A stretch of 64,000 nucleotides of DNA from the NCBI GenBank assembly GCA_022826805.1, contig JAJDUH010000072.1, positions 118,549 through 182,548 on the forward strand. The letters are read 5' to 3'. The notes beneath the pieces are model-generated. The model was not told the DNA's origin. It ran no database searches and worked only from the letters and a program-made list of their open reading frames with translations. Shown in pieces: positions 42,528 to 51,954 of the stretch (positions are counted from its first letter, which is position 1; every line of letters begins with the position of its first letter). A program made the position numbers and the translations under genes. Source of the stretch: Candidatus Poribacteria bacterium (lineage in GTDB: Bacteria > Poribacteria > WGA-4E > WGA-3G).

Positions 42528-43631
42528 CTATGAAAGTGCGAGCGGATGGCTCCGCTCTTCTAACGGCAGTTGCACCTTTGTCCCACTGAAATGGGAAACG
42601 TAGGTTGCACTTACACATTCAAGCGACGTAAGCGCATTACGTCCGCCGAGTTCTGGTTGATTTTCGTTAAGAATTGCATCTCGCATATTTTTCGCGCTCC
42701 AGATCGTGTGTCGAGACTGCCACGCTTTTCCAGAGATTAGAAATGCTGATGCGTCAAGTTCTATCTGCTCCCATGTAGGCGTATGTGCGGCAAACGAGAC
42801 ATCGAAGGGACAGTGCCACATTTCATCTATTCCTGTGTCTGGGTTTGGTTTAACCATCAGCTGCCCCTCTGAACCAAGCAGATGCGGTCCCATCATCCAA
42901 CCGTGTCTGAATTGACGGCAGTAAAGTTCCATGATACCGTAAGCACTATTCCCACCGCCGATATGCACGAGCATCGTATCTCCTGCGACAATGCCGTTGT
43001 CGCGCCGATCTGTTTTGCACAACTCGCTGCTGTGCATGATGTCCGCTTCTGTCACATCGTGCCCTTGATATGTGATATGTGCTTGGATCCAAGAGATGCC
43101 ATCCAAAAAGAAATCCATCTCGTCAAAATAGTGTACACCCATCTCCATCAATTCAAATCCCGCTTCACGTCCTTTGCCGACTTCGCGTATTGAGCGAAGT
43201 TCACCGATTTTACCGGCGTTAATCAAAGATTTCGCGTGCCGAAAAAGCGGTGTAAATCGGAATTGATGACTGACTGCGAGATGGACCCCCGCCTCACGAC
43301 ATGCCGCAAACATCTTATCCGCTGTTTCTAAATCGACCGACAAGGGCTTTTCACATAAAACATGGATACCTGCTTGTGCGGCAGCAATCGCTATCGGTGC
43401 GTGTAGAGGCGCGTGTGTACACACACTCACAATGTCAAGTGCTTCGCGTGCAAACATCTCCTCATAGTCAGTGTATCGATTTGAGACGTTATATTCATCG
43501 GCACGGTTGTTGAGCGCATCTCGGTTTATGTCACACATTGCGACGAGATCAACTCCATCCAGGTTCGCGTGCGCGCCCGCGTGGCTTCCACTAATTCCAC
43601 CACAACCGACAATTCCTGCTCGTAGAGTCAT
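42528..43631 (-). CDS. Gfo/Idh/MocA family oxidoreductase
   Basis: This 367-residue NAD(P)-dependent dehydrogenase probably acts on a sugar or inositol-like substrate. The N-terminal Rossmann motif GIVGCGGISGSHAGAH is followed by AMCDINRDA. CEKPLSVDLETADKM carries the family's Glu-Lys-Pro. GVHYFDEMDFFLDG includes the catalytic-region His. Length is normal. GGGAG lies eight bases before the ATG. It probably forms a catabolic pair with the FAH-family gene that follows. Confidence 0.9.
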   Translation of the reverse strand: MTLRAGIVGCGGISGSHAGAHANLDGVDLVAMCDINRDALNNRADEYNVSNRYTDYEEMFAREALDIVSVCTHAPLHAPIAIAAAQAGIHVLCEKPLSVDLETADKMFAACREAGVHLAVSHQFRFTPLFRHAKSLINAGKIGELRSIREVGKGREAGFELMEMGVHYFDEMDFFLDGISWIQAHITYQGHDVTEADIMHSSELCKTDRRDNGIVAGDTMLVHIGGGNSAYGIMELYCRQFRHGWMMGPHLLGSEGQLMVKPNPDTGIDEMWHCPFDVSFAAHTPTWEQIELDASAFLISGKAWQSRHTIWSAKNMRDAILNENQPELGGRNALTSLECVSATYVSHFSGTKVQLPLEERSHPLALS

Positions 43632-43763
43632 GAGTTATCTCCCAAATTCTGCCCATACGGTCAGAATTTGTCTTTGTTTTATATTTTCAATTTGTGCGTG
43701 ATAATATATGGCGGAACTTGATCAAGATTAGCCCAACTTCGCAGTGGTATCACGTTTGAAGAG

Positions 43764-44036
43764 ATGCAGAAACCGAGAGCAGAACCGCTGGAAGAGATAG
43801 TCCTCAACGTTGGCGATCAGCACACGCTTTCACTTACTAACAGATTTTCAGGCAAATTCATCGAAGACGGCTATACGCTCAGAGACGTGAAACCTGATAA
43901 AATTAATGTTGTCAGCAGAAATGACTTCAAAGCTTATATCATCACGGCAAGAGAAACCGGGACAACAACATTTTATATCATTGCCAGGAACCCCGCGGGA
44001 AGTACACCACTTGAAGTTGATGTCACAGTCATTTAG
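43764..44036 (+). CDS. Small Ig-like domain protein or fragment
   Basis: It is not recognised. It has 90 residues without a signal peptide. Alternating beta-strand pattern (IVLNVGDQHTLSLTN, YIITARETGTTTFYIIA) is like a bacterial Ig-like (Big) domain. Ending in a strand directly before a strong terminator suggests a real gene end. The start has a poor ribosome site and the frame closes at 43719, so it may be what remains of a longer secreted protein. Confidence 0.45.
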   Translation: MQKPRAEPLEEIVLNVGDQHTLSLTNRFSGKFIEDGYTLRDVKPDKINVVSRNDFKAYIITARETGTTTFYIIARNPAGSTPLEVDVTVI

Positions 44037-44054
44037 ACTATATCCGAAACTGAT

Positions 44055-44088
44055 GCGGGTGTGTTTTTTTAGCACACCCGCTTTTTTT
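44055..44088. terminator. Bidirectional terminator between convergent genes
   Basis: GCGGGTGTG-loop-CACACCCGC with T-rich loop and T-run (44082-44088), placed between the Ig-like ORF and the lamin-tail gene. Confidence 0.8.
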
Positions 44089-44091
44089 CTG

Positions 44092-45153
44092 TTACTTATC
44101 AAGCCTTTTTAAGGATGCCCAGGGCAGCGTCTTTTTTCGTATCAGACGCGGTGCTGCTGACACCTCTTCAACAAACTTATGCCAACCCAAGGTCGAACGG
44201 TCGTCCGGGCTGCCGATCCATGCTTTATTCTTATGCCACTTAATGGTTTTCTTGTTTGCCGCATCGTAGGAATACCTCACGCCCTTGACGAGTTCAGGAC
44301 GTTCTGGCTCATATTGATTGCCATTTACCATCAAGACACCTTCTGCATCATAAAGCCTGAAACGCTTAATCCATGGACTTGCTTTCAACTCTCGTAAGTG
44401 ATGAATCCTCACTCTCTTGGTATTGATACCCCCAAGCTCATCTGCTTCGAGGGAACGATTCACGAGTACCAAGAACCCGTTTGCCGGAATATACACATAC
44501 CGAGAAAACGTGATAACACGCTCTCGATCGTTGTGGCTCCAGATACTCATCTTCCAGCCATCCAAACGCACTACAACATCTGATTTATTGTGAATCTCTA
44601 TCCATTGCGGGAGTCCTATACCCGCAGTACGGAGCATGTATTCCGTTACAACAACATCATCTATCGGCTGAGAGACAACATCAAGCGGATCTACTGAACG
44701 TCGTAGTGATGATGCTAAGTGGAAGTTCAGCGAACCACTAACAATAGCATCAATAATATCGGATTCATCACTACTTATGATTTCTTCAGCAGTCGAGACA
44801 TCAATAACAGTCGTTTCCCCCGTCCTTTCATCGATCGTTACAACCGGTGGACTTTCCCCTGAAGCGATTTCCATAATGGCTTCCGTCACAGATTCACGCG
44901 TCGGAGTCATCGGGGGAGCCTCATCCTCTACCTGAGTTACCCCTTGTCCACTACCCACCCCTTCATTGAAAACTGGCGGAGTTTGAGGTTCAGAATCTCC
45001 TATATCTTGAGACCCCTCCCCTGATTGCTCTGGGATTTGGTCACTCGATTCCTCTGGACGATACGGTTCCTTTGATGGATCCCAATAAACCTTATCACCG
45101 ATCACTATCGTCGGATAATAGATTTCCTCCCCAGGTTCCGGCTCCGGAGGCAA
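44092..45153 (-). CDS. Lamin-tail-domain protein, C-terminal part of an apparently frameshifted gene
   Basis: This 353-residue frame has a TTG as its first possible start and no signal peptide or ribosome site. It begins LPPEPEPGEEIYYPT, an acidic/Pro-rich linker. A lamin-tail-like beta domain (PQWIEIHNKSDVVVRLDGWKM, about 175-270) follows, and it ends KTLPWASLKRLDK. The upstream frame 45105-45542 has the missing signal peptide and an EPEPEP linker. One extra base near 45135 would join them as DGN-LPPEPEP. So the two are probably one secreted protein, split by a natural frameshift or a sequence error. Confidence 0.65.
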   Translation of the reverse strand: MPPEPEPGEEIYYPTIVIGDKVYWDPSKEPYRPEESSDQIPEQSGEGSQDIGDSEPQTPPVFNEGVGSGQGVTQVEDEAPPMTPTRESVTEAIMEIASGESPPVVTIDERTGETTVIDVSTAEEIISSDESDIIDAIVSGSLNFHLASSLRRSVDPLDVVSQPIDDVVVTEYMLRTAGIGLPQWIEIHNKSDVVVRLDGWKMSIWSHNDRERVITFSRYVYIPANGFLVLVNRSLEADELGGINTKRVRIHHLRELKASPWIKRFRLYDAEGVLMVNGNQYEPERPELVKGVRYSYDAANKKTIKWHKNKAWIGSPDDRSTLGWHKFVEEVSAAPRLIRKKTLPWASLKRLDK

Positions 45154-45542
45154 TTTCCATCTACATCTATAGGACCAATAAATTGCGTCGGTCTCTTCTC
45201 AAGACAAGGTCCCCCTATACACACGAGAATATTAGGTGTTGTGTAACCCTCTGGAGTGGGAGGTTCGGGTTCAGGTTCGGGTTCAGGTTCAGGATGACCA
45301 CTGCCTGAATTCTGTATATGCAAACATCCAGCAGGAAGTTCGACTTGCCTTACCCATTGCTCATGGGTGTGTTCACCATAGGAATCGTGCGAATGTGTGA
45401 TACTTTCCCAGGGTGCTGCGTCTAATGCAGCGTCTATCTCTTCCTGAGTAAAACCCGCGCCACATACCTCATAGGCATGGCATTGAAAGATAAGTCCAGA
45501 AACCAAGAATAGAATTAGCGATAAATATACAAACTTATTCAT
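45105..45542 (-). CDS. Secreted protein, N-terminal part of an apparently frameshifted lamin-tail gene
   Basis: This 145-residue frame has an ATG after GAGGAGG. A signal peptide (LSLILFLVSGLIFQCHA, about residues 7-23) is followed by THSHDSYGEHTHEQW and a PEPEPEPEPEPP linker. It then runs out of frame as RSRNLGRKSIIRR. It resembles the N-terminal layout of the protein at 18997 (signal, His-rich patch with HEW/HEQW, Pro-rich linker). It overlaps the 44092 frame by 49 bases. The whole protein would be roughly 480 residues. Function is unknown. Confidence 0.65.
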   Translation of the reverse strand: MNKFVYLSLILFLVSGLIFQCHAYEVCGAGFTQEEIDAALDAAPWESITHSHDSYGEHTHEQWVRQVELPAGCLHIQNSGSGHPEPEPEPEPEPPTPEGYTTPNILVCIGGPCLEKRPTQFIGPIDVDGNCLRSRNLGRKSIIRR

Positions 45543-45557
45543 AGTTATACCTCCTCA

Positions 45558-45653
45558 TTAATAGGTTTTGCTGAGCCTCTTACGCACCCGCGCAACCATG
45601 TCAGAAACGACCTGCGGACAAAGCCCCATCCGCTCACCAAAGGCATCAGCCAT
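45558..45653 (-). CDS. Possible small helix-turn-helix-like ORF or remnant
   Basis: A short frame reads MADAFGERMGLCPQVVSDMV and ends RVRKRLSKTY, 31 residues. The look is that of a helix-turn-helix end of a regulator. The frame is open further upstream without a clear start or ribosome site. Its stop is 16 bases before the secreted-protein start at 45542. It may be the tail of a lost regulator gene. Confidence 0.25.
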   Translation of the reverse strand: MADAFGERMGLCPQVVSDMVARVRKRLSKTY

Positions 45654-45732
45654 ACTCCCATGGTTCTTATTATAACCCAAGTTGCTGTTGGATAAAACTC
45701 GCAACTTGCGTAAGATTAAGGATTTAAACAGT

Positions 45733-46752
45733 TTATCCTGCTATATTTCTATTCATCTTTAGTAACGCTTGCCACTGTGATTCGTCTACAAGGACCCCTT
45801 TTTCAAGACTTTCCTGTCGTGTACGCAACATGCCTTCGCCTGGATACCGGACACTTTCATTTTCGTCTAAGGGGCTTGCTGTGTGGAAATCGTCAATAAT
45901 TGCTGCTACTGTCTCATTCAGTGCCGCTTGTCCCATCATTCCTGTGGCATTCATCGCTATATACACTTGGGAGACCGCGTATTCGGATCCCTGTTTCCCG
46001 ATTTCGTGTGTGGATTGTCCACCTGAAATAACGGATGCCATCGTGTCAAGTACCAAAGCCAGCCCGGACCCTTTCCAATAGCCGATAGGAAGTGGTCTTT
46101 CAGAGTCAAGTATTTCGCCCGGTTCAACTGTTAGTTCTCCGTTAGTGTCGTATCCACCGGGTAGTGGTAATTCTTTTTCCTGCAGCTTTAGCACTTCTAA
46201 TTTTCCATTTGAATACTGGCTCATCGCCATATCGAGCAGAATATGTCCCTCTTTTCGTGGCACGGCAATTGCTATCGGATTATTTCCAATCTTTTTCTCC
46301 GCGGAACCCCACGGGGGCATGAGTCGAGTTGTATTCGTCCAGCATATTCCGATATATCCCGCTTCCGCTGCTTGTAGTGCGTAAGCACCGCCGCGCATCC
46401 AGTGGTTCGTGTTTGAAAGTCCGACGCACCCGATACCGTGTATGTCCGCAAGTTCCGTTGCCCGTTGCATACAGAAATGGGCGTTGACAAGTCCTATTCC
46501 CATCTTGCCGTCCCATCGTTCTAACGCTCCGAAGTTCTCAATTTTCTCTGGCTGCGCACGGAAATCAGGCTGTTTGTTTTCGAGTCCAGCAACGAATCCA
46601 GGGAAGCGATTCAATCCGTGCGAGTACACGCCATCGCGCTGATTTTCGGCGAATAGCCTTGCACATAATACTGCTCGCTCACCGGTAAATCCAACAGCAG
46701 CGAGCACACGATAAAGTTCATCTCGTAAAGTTTGGAAAGGCACACGTTTCAT
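45733..46752 (-). CDS. dlgD: 2,3-diketo-L-gulonate reductase-like (malate/L-lactate dehydrogenase family)
   Basis: This 339-residue NADH/NADPH-dependent reductase closely follows the E. coli YiaK/DlgD pattern: GVYSHGLNRFPGFV (catalytic His), NTNHWMRGGAYALQAAE, GYIGICWTNTTRLMPPWG, GNNPIAIAVP, and MGYWKGSG-like PIGYWKGSGLALVLD. DlgD reduces 2,3-diketo-L-gulonate to 3-keto-L-gulonate in ascorbate breakdown, so a sugar-acid role is likely. No other yia/ula-type gene is adjacent, so the substrate may differ. The start at 46752 has a weak GAGGGC site. Confidence 0.85.
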   Translation of the reverse strand: MKRVPFQTLRDELYRVLAAVGFTGERAVLCARLFAENQRDGVYSHGLNRFPGFVAGLENKQPDFRAQPEKIENFGALERWDGKMGIGLVNAHFCMQRATELADIHGIGCVGLSNTNHWMRGGAYALQAAEAGYIGICWTNTTRLMPPWGSAEKKIGNNPIAIAVPRKEGHILLDMAMSQYSNGKLEVLKLQEKELPLPGGYDTNGELTVEPGEILDSERPLPIGYWKGSGLALVLDTMASVISGGQSTHEIGKQGSEYAVSQVYIAMNATGMMGQAALNETVAAIIDDFHTASPLDENESVRYPGEGMLRTRQESLEKGVLVDESQWQALLKMNRNIAG

Positions 46753-47082
46753 ATAATTTTTTTTGCCCTCATCAATTTGTTAGGTATCATTATGCCTAAT
46801 GTTTAAGAAAAAAGCAATATATTTCGCGTCTGTTTCCACAATTATTACATTCCACACGGTAGGGTTTTACGAATCAACGCTGAATACGCGTGTGGTATTC
46901 AGCGGGGTGTTTCTTCAAGGTTTCTAACCTCGCTGGTTTACTACACTGACAGAATTTTATGTCTGTTGAACGTCCAATTTTTCCTTCCGCAAAATCTCTT
47001 CATGGTGTATCATACATATATACACAGCGATGTTCCATCGGTTCAATATAATATGCTTACCACCGGCGGAAAGGAGTGAGAA
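46753..47082. other. Divergent spacer with repeats
   Basis: It holds a hairpin-array relative at about 46870-46908 (GAATCAACG, CTGAATAC-GCGTGTG-GTATTCAG, CGGGGTG). A GAGGTTTCTAACCTC palindrome lies at 46917-46936. TTAGGTATCATTATGCCTAA near 46789 is an inverted repeat in the reductase upstream region. A TATAAT at 47047 may serve the receptor gene, but no good -35 was found. Confidence 0.5.
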
Positions 47083-49476
47083 ATGGTCCTATCAAATGAC
47101 TTATTTAAGACTTTAGTTTGTATATGCATTGGGGCGTTTCTACTCATATTTGGAAGGACACTGGTCCATTCCGAAGAAGAACCGGTGAAGTTGGAGCCGA
47201 TTGAGGTAATTGGAGTGACGCCGGTCCACGGCGTAGGACTTCCGAAGGATAAGATTCCTGCCAATATCCAAACAGCAACCAGCACTGAAGTTGAAGCTGC
47301 CCAAAGTTTGGATCTCGCCGAATTCATTAATCGCAACTTAGGGAGTGTGCATATTAACGAGGCACAAAATAATCCTTTCCAGCCCGATGTCCGCTTTCGC
47401 GGTTTTACTGCTTCACCTTTGCTCGGATTGCCTCAGGGGTTAGCCACCTATCAGGACGGAACCCGAGTTAACGAATTATTTGGCGATACAGTGAATTGGG
47501 ATGTCATTCCGCAATCCGCGATCGCCAGCATCAACTTGATGTCCGGCTCGAATCCGCTTTTCGGTTTAAACACGCTTGGTGGTGCGCTTTCGCTGAAAAC
47601 AAAAACCGGCTTTACGCATCCCGGTCATGAGGTAAAGGCATACGGCGGTTCATTCACACGCAGAGCCGTTGAATTTTCGAGCGGCGGTCATAATCAAAAA
47701 CTGAGTTATTTCCTCAGCGGTAATCTCTTTAAGGAAGATGGCTGGCGTGATTTCTCTCCTTCTGATGTTAGGCAGTTGTTTGGCAACGTCGGATGGCAAG
47801 AAGATGTTACCACACTGAACTTAAGCCTGACTCTGGCGAATAACAAACTTTTAGGCAACGGTGCACTACCTATCCAACTCCTTAACATGGAGCGGAGTGC
47901 TGTGTTTACACATCCAGACCGGACAGAAAACAATATGCTTATGGCGAACCTGCGTGGTGGTCATGCTTGGTCGGACAACGTGATGTTAGCAAGCACCGTC
48001 TACTACCGACGCAACAACGTTGATACCTTCAATGGGGACGACACAGATTTTGAGTCGTGCGAAGCCCCTGAAAATGAAGGTTTTCTGTGCGTTGATGACG
48101 ATGCCGATGAGGAACGTGTGAAGGACCAGTTTGGGAACTACGTCCGTCTCACTGAGGAGGATCATAATCACAATAACGAAGAGACCGAAATTGATGAGGA
48201 CAATGACGCAGAGACTGAGATAGGTGATGACGATGATGAAAGTGGATTTGACGCTACAAATAATACGAGTCAGACGCGTCAAGGTGGCTATGGAGCAACC
48301 TTGCAGGCAACCTTCTCGAATCCGATTGCCAGTCGCGAAAATCAATTCATTATCGGTGCGAGTTTCGACCGTGGCGGAGCACTGTTCAATTCCCAGACGG
48401 AGTTGGCGAGTCTGACACCCGATCGAGGCACGCTTGGTACTGGTATTTTTGAAAGTGAATCTTTTGTGGATGTCGAAACTGCGGTTCAGAATGTAGGCAT
48501 CTATGCGACGAATACTTTTTCCATCACGCCTCGAATACACTTCACGCTGTCTGGACGCTACAACATGACGGAAATTATATTACGCGACCAGATTGGTGTC
48601 GAACTCAATGGGGATCATACCTTTGGTCGTTTCAACCCAGCGGCAGGTCTAACCTATCAAGTCCATAGCCTGCTTTCATTCTATGACAGCTATAGTGAAG
48701 CCTCGCGTGTGCCTACGCCTGTAGAATTGACGTGTGCGGATCCTGAAGCACCATGCAAATTGCCCAACGCATTTGTCGCCGATCCGCCGTTAGATCAGGT
48801 GATAACTAAAACTTGGGAGGCAGGGTTACGCGGTGAATTAGGTAGCATAGCGTGGAATGCAGACTTTTTTAGCGCAACGAGTTTTGACGACCTCATCTTT
48901 ATTAGCAGTGGTGCCCTCACCAACGAAGGCTATTTTCAAAATGTTGCGCGGACCCTCCGCCAAGGTGTTGAACTCAGTATCGGTGGTAGTCTTTTCAACC
49001 GCTTGCACGGAATGTTCAATTATACCTACATCTCAGCGACCTTCGAGACCGATTTGACGGTTAGTAGTCCCAACCATCCTGAGGCACGCGCTGGAGAAAT
49101 CGATGTAGAGATAGGCGACCACATCCCTGGTGTTCCCCAACATAACCTCAAAGCAGATATCGCGTTTGCTGTAACCGATGCCATCTCTTTGGGAGCGAAT
49201 GTCCTTATCAATTCCAGCCAGGTCTTCCGTGGGGACGAAGGCAATTTAATCGATCAGATTCCGGGCTATAGCATCGTGAATCTACGTGGTAGGTATATGT
49301 TGTGGAACAACCTCTCTATCTTTGCTAAAGTACACAATCTCTTTGATGAAGCGTATGAAACCTTTGGTCTGTTTGGAGAGGCGGACGAGGTGCTGGGAGA
49401 CGAATTCGAGGATTCTCGTTTCCTTTCTCCGGGGGCACCTCGTGCCGCTTGGGTCGGACTTGAACTGATTTTTTAA
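47083..49476 (+). CDS. TonB-dependent outer-membrane receptor
   Basis: This complete 797-residue receptor has a signal peptide ending near VHSEE (about residue 30) and a TonB-box-like LEPIEVIGVTPV. The plug domain is FINRNLGSVHINEAQNNPF, VRFRGFTASPLLG, INLMSGSNPLFGLNTLGGAL. A 22-strand-type barrel ends in the aromatic WVGLELIF. The sequence resembles receptors of the Fe-citrate/FecA-like or small-molecule group. Residues about 358-388 form a strongly acidic loop with HNHNN, unusual and perhaps metal-binding. AAAGGAG precedes the ATG. The substrate is unknown; a metal chelate is one guess. Confidence 0.92.
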   Translation: MVLSNDLFKTLVCICIGAFLLIFGRTLVHSEEEPVKLEPIEVIGVTPVHGVGLPKDKIPANIQTATSTEVEAAQSLDLAEFINRNLGSVHINEAQNNPFQPDVRFRGFTASPLLGLPQGLATYQDGTRVNELFGDTVNWDVIPQSAIASINLMSGSNPLFGLNTLGGALSLKTKTGFTHPGHEVKAYGGSFTRRAVEFSSGGHNQKLSYFLSGNLFKEDGWRDFSPSDVRQLFGNVGWQEDVTTLNLSLTLANNKLLGNGALPIQLLNMERSAVFTHPDRTENNMLMANLRGGHAWSDNVMLASTVYYRRNNVDTFNGDDTDFESCEAPENEGFLCVDDDADEERVKDQFGNYVRLTEEDHNHNNEETEIDEDNDAETEIGDDDDESGFDATNNTSQTRQGGYGATLQATFSNPIASRENQFIIGASFDRGGALFNSQTELASLTPDRGTLGTGIFESESFVDVETAVQNVGIYATNTFSITPRIHFTLSGRYNMTEIILRDQIGVELNGDHTFGRFNPAAGLTYQVHSLLSFYDSYSEASRVPTPVELTCADPEAPCKLPNAFVADPPLDQVITKTWEAGLRGELGSIAWNADFFSATSFDDLIFISSGALTNEGYFQNVARTLRQGVELSIGGSLFNRLHGMFNYTYISATFETDLTVSSPNHPEARAGEIDVEIGDHIPGVPQHNLKADIAFAVTDAISLGANVLINSSQVFRGDEGNLIDQIPGYSIVNLRGRYMLWNNLSIFAKVHNLFDEAYETFGLFGEADEVLGDEFEDSRFLSPGAPRAAWVGLELIF

Positions 49477-49502
49477 GCCTTGAACTGATTTGTGTTTGCA
49501 TA

Positions 49503-50360
49503 CTACCACATTTCGATCCACTGTTCCAACGTCGTCAAAGGTTGCGTTTGGCTGCGGATAACCCACTTAAAATCAGGGTCCTTCCAATAAATTGTACCCG
49601 GATGGTCTCCATCACGAAGATAGCGAATATCAATCGCCCAACGAATGGTCTCACTTGTGGTGTGTGGTAGTGATCGGTGGAGTGTCAGGTTGTGGAACAC
49701 CAAAGTATCCCCTAATTCCATAGGACAGGTGACAATACGAGAGGCATCCACAAGTTCGTCTACTACCTCAAGAAACTTCCCTTCCCGTTCTTCTGTCCGA
49801 TGATTGACGACCCCCAATTGATGTGAGCCAGCAACCACCTGCAAGCAGCCATTACTCTCATCTACCGGGACCAAGGGTATCCATGCAGTCGGAATGAGCG
49901 AAGTTTCACTCACTGTGCCGAAATAACCACTGTCTTGGTGCCACGGGACCACTGTCAATTGCTGACCGGGAAGTTTCGGTCGGGCATTGAAAACGGGATG
50001 TCCAATGACATCTGTACCCGTGAGTTGTCCGATTGCGTCCACGAGCGGCGCAGCATAGTGCAGATCGAAAATTTCAGATGTCGCAACTTGGTTACGCCAA
50101 GAACGACCGAAGCCGTTGGCATGTTCACCAGCAACTCGGGCGAGTCGAGTTTCAAACGGAAGTTCTAACCCTTCATCTTTGATGCTTCCGTCTTTTTTCA
50201 GTTCGCTAATTATGCTATCTACGACGCGGGCAAAACTATCGCGCACACCGTTAATAGCAGATTCTGGGACAACCCCTTTTAGTAGCAAGTATCCGTCGTT
50301 TTCCCACTGATCCATCTGTTCTGATGATAATGGAAGATTCTGTTTCTGATTTGTATTCAT
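49503..50360 (-). CDS. Phytanoyl-CoA dioxygenase (PhyH) family protein
   Basis: This 285-residue Fe(II)/2-oxoglutarate oxygenase has the iron H-x-D in VVPWHQDSGYFG (about residues 137-148). A facial-triad His is in LVFHNLTLHRSLPHTT, followed by the Arg in TIRWAIDIRYL. IPLVPVDESNGCLQVVAGSH is a family motif. The ATG at 50360 has AGGAAA upstream; the longer start at 50381 would add seven residues. It converges on the TonB receptor gene, 26 bases apart. Substrate unknown. Confidence 0.9.
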   Translation of the reverse strand: MNTNQKQNLPLSSEQMDQWENDGYLLLKGVVPESAINGVRDSFARVVDSIISELKKDGSIKDEGLELPFETRLARVAGEHANGFGRSWRNQVATSEIFDLHYAAPLVDAIGQLTGTDVIGHPVFNARPKLPGQQLTVVPWHQDSGYFGTVSETSLIPTAWIPLVPVDESNGCLQVVAGSHQLGVVNHRTEEREGKFLEVVDELVDASRIVTCPMELGDTLVFHNLTLHRSLPHTTSETIRWAIDIRYLRDGDHPGTIYWKDPDFKWVIRSQTQPLTTLEQWIEMW

Positions 50361-50535
50361 TTTTTTTCCTAATTTATTCATTCCAGCGTTTGGACAATGT
50401 TGAGAATTAAGATGACAAAAAGCGGAAAGATTGTAAGAATAATAGCATATTTAACAAAAAGGATCAAAAAATAGCCTTAATACCGTTGGTGTTTCAACTG
50501 CAGAATGATGCCCACCTATCAAAGGAGCACACATA

Positions 50536-51909
50536 ATGGCGACTTTAACGCAGACCGAAAACCAAATCAGTCCGCTCTATATTGACGGATATACCCACCA
50601 ACTCAGTTATGCCCCTGGTGACGAAATTGCGTTCCATATCTCGACGAGTGCGGAGAACTATTCGCTTGAGATTGCTCGCATCGGTGCGACGCGTGAGGTC
50701 GTCTGGAGTCAAGCAGAACTTCCCGGTGAAGCGCAACCGATCCCCGAAGATGTATCATCACAGGGATGTGGATGGTCTCCCGTCCTTACACTTGAAGTGC
50801 CTGAAACATGGCAGAGCGGTTATTACGAAGGAACGCTCCGGGCTGTAGATGGTGGTGGCGACCACATCTATAAGAATCATCGTACAGCTGAAAGCACACT
50901 CTTCTTTATTGTTCGTTCTGCGAAACCGGGAACAGACACCTCAATGCTGCTTCAACTCTCTACTAACACCTACAACGCATACAACAACTGGGGTGGCTTC
51001 AGTCTTTATGGGTATCATGGGAAGAGCAAAATACAGGGAAACCGCGTCTCGTTTGACCGACCGACTCGCGGTATCTTCAGAAACTGGGAATTGCCATTTA
51101 TTGTCTGGGCAGAACAGAACGGGTATACGCTTGATTATGCCGCGAATAGTGATCTGGAGTTCCGTCCTGAGATGTTGGAGCATTACAAACTCGTGTTAAG
51201 CGTTGGGCATGATGAATACTGGTCGGCTCCGATGCGCGATAATCTTGAGGCATTTATCGCGAAGGGCGGAAACGCTGCCTTCTTTAGTGGGAATTCTGTC
51301 TGCTGGCAAGTCCGCTCCGAAGATGACGGTAGGGCCCTTGTCTGCTGGAAACAGACTTACAATCAGGATCCGGTTTACAAAACCGATGATTACAGCACCC
51401 TGAGTACGCTATGGAGCCATTATCTGGTAGATCGTCCTGAAAATCAATTGACCGGTGTAGGCTTTCTTCAGGGCGGTTATCATTTGAGCCATGGGCAGTT
51501 TATGGATGGTCCCGGAGAATACACAGTCCATCGTCCAGAGCATTGGGTGTTTGAGGGGACGAACCTGGCGCAAGATGACCCTTTTGGTGGAGAAAATACC
51601 ATTGTTGGCTACGAGTGCGACGGATGCGAATGGACCCTTGAAGAAGGTTTGCCAGTCCCGACCTATCGCGACGGTACCCCTGAAAGCTTCACGATTCTTG
51701 CCACTGCCCCTGTCCGCTGGCATCCTGATGATTGCGAGTGGTATGAACGTTGGGAGAGAGGGAGAACCGGTACTGCAACGATGGGTATCTATACACAAGG
51801 CGGGACGGTCTTTACGGCTGCTACAACCGACTGGTCGCACGGATTGGCAGGCGGCGATGCCGCCGTTGAACAGATTACGCACAACATTCTGAGACGGCTT
51901 TCGAGATAG
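50536..51909 (+). CDS. N,N-dimethylformamidase large-subunit-like protein
   Basis: This 457-residue protein resembles the C-terminal part of the N,N-dimethylformamidase beta subunit. It has an N-terminal Ig/beta sandwich (LYIDGYTHQLSYAPGDEIAFHIS, about 14-125). The core follows (LLQLSTNTYNAYNNWGG, LDYAANSDLEF, LVLSVGHDEYWS, AFFSGNSVCWQVR). The HDEYWS motif carries residues expected to bind iron in DMFase. Other members are of unknown substrate, so amidohydrolase activity is only suggested. CAAAGGAG precedes the ATG. It is monocistronic by position. Confidence 0.8.
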   Translation: MATLTQTENQISPLYIDGYTHQLSYAPGDEIAFHISTSAENYSLEIARIGATREVVWSQAELPGEAQPIPEDVSSQGCGWSPVLTLEVPETWQSGYYEGTLRAVDGGGDHIYKNHRTAESTLFFIVRSAKPGTDTSMLLQLSTNTYNAYNNWGGFSLYGYHGKSKIQGNRVSFDRPTRGIFRNWELPFIVWAEQNGYTLDYAANSDLEFRPEMLEHYKLVLSVGHDEYWSAPMRDNLEAFIAKGGNAAFFSGNSVCWQVRSEDDGRALVCWKQTYNQDPVYKTDDYSTLSTLWSHYLVDRPENQLTGVGFLQGGYHLSHGQFMDGPGEYTVHRPEHWVFEGTNLAQDDPFGGENTIVGYECDGCEWTLEEGLPVPTYRDGTPESFTILATAPVRWHPDDCEWYERWERGRTGTATMGIYTQGGTVFTAATTDWSHGLAGGDAAVEQITHNILRRLSR

Positions 51910-51954
51910 ATCTGCCTTATAATGTGCCTATATGTTGCCTAAGCATCCGCGGCT

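Noticed and set aside
47986..48540. 184-residue minus-strand frame
   Set aside because: It lies within the second TonB receptor and is explained by the low-complexity acidic coding region.
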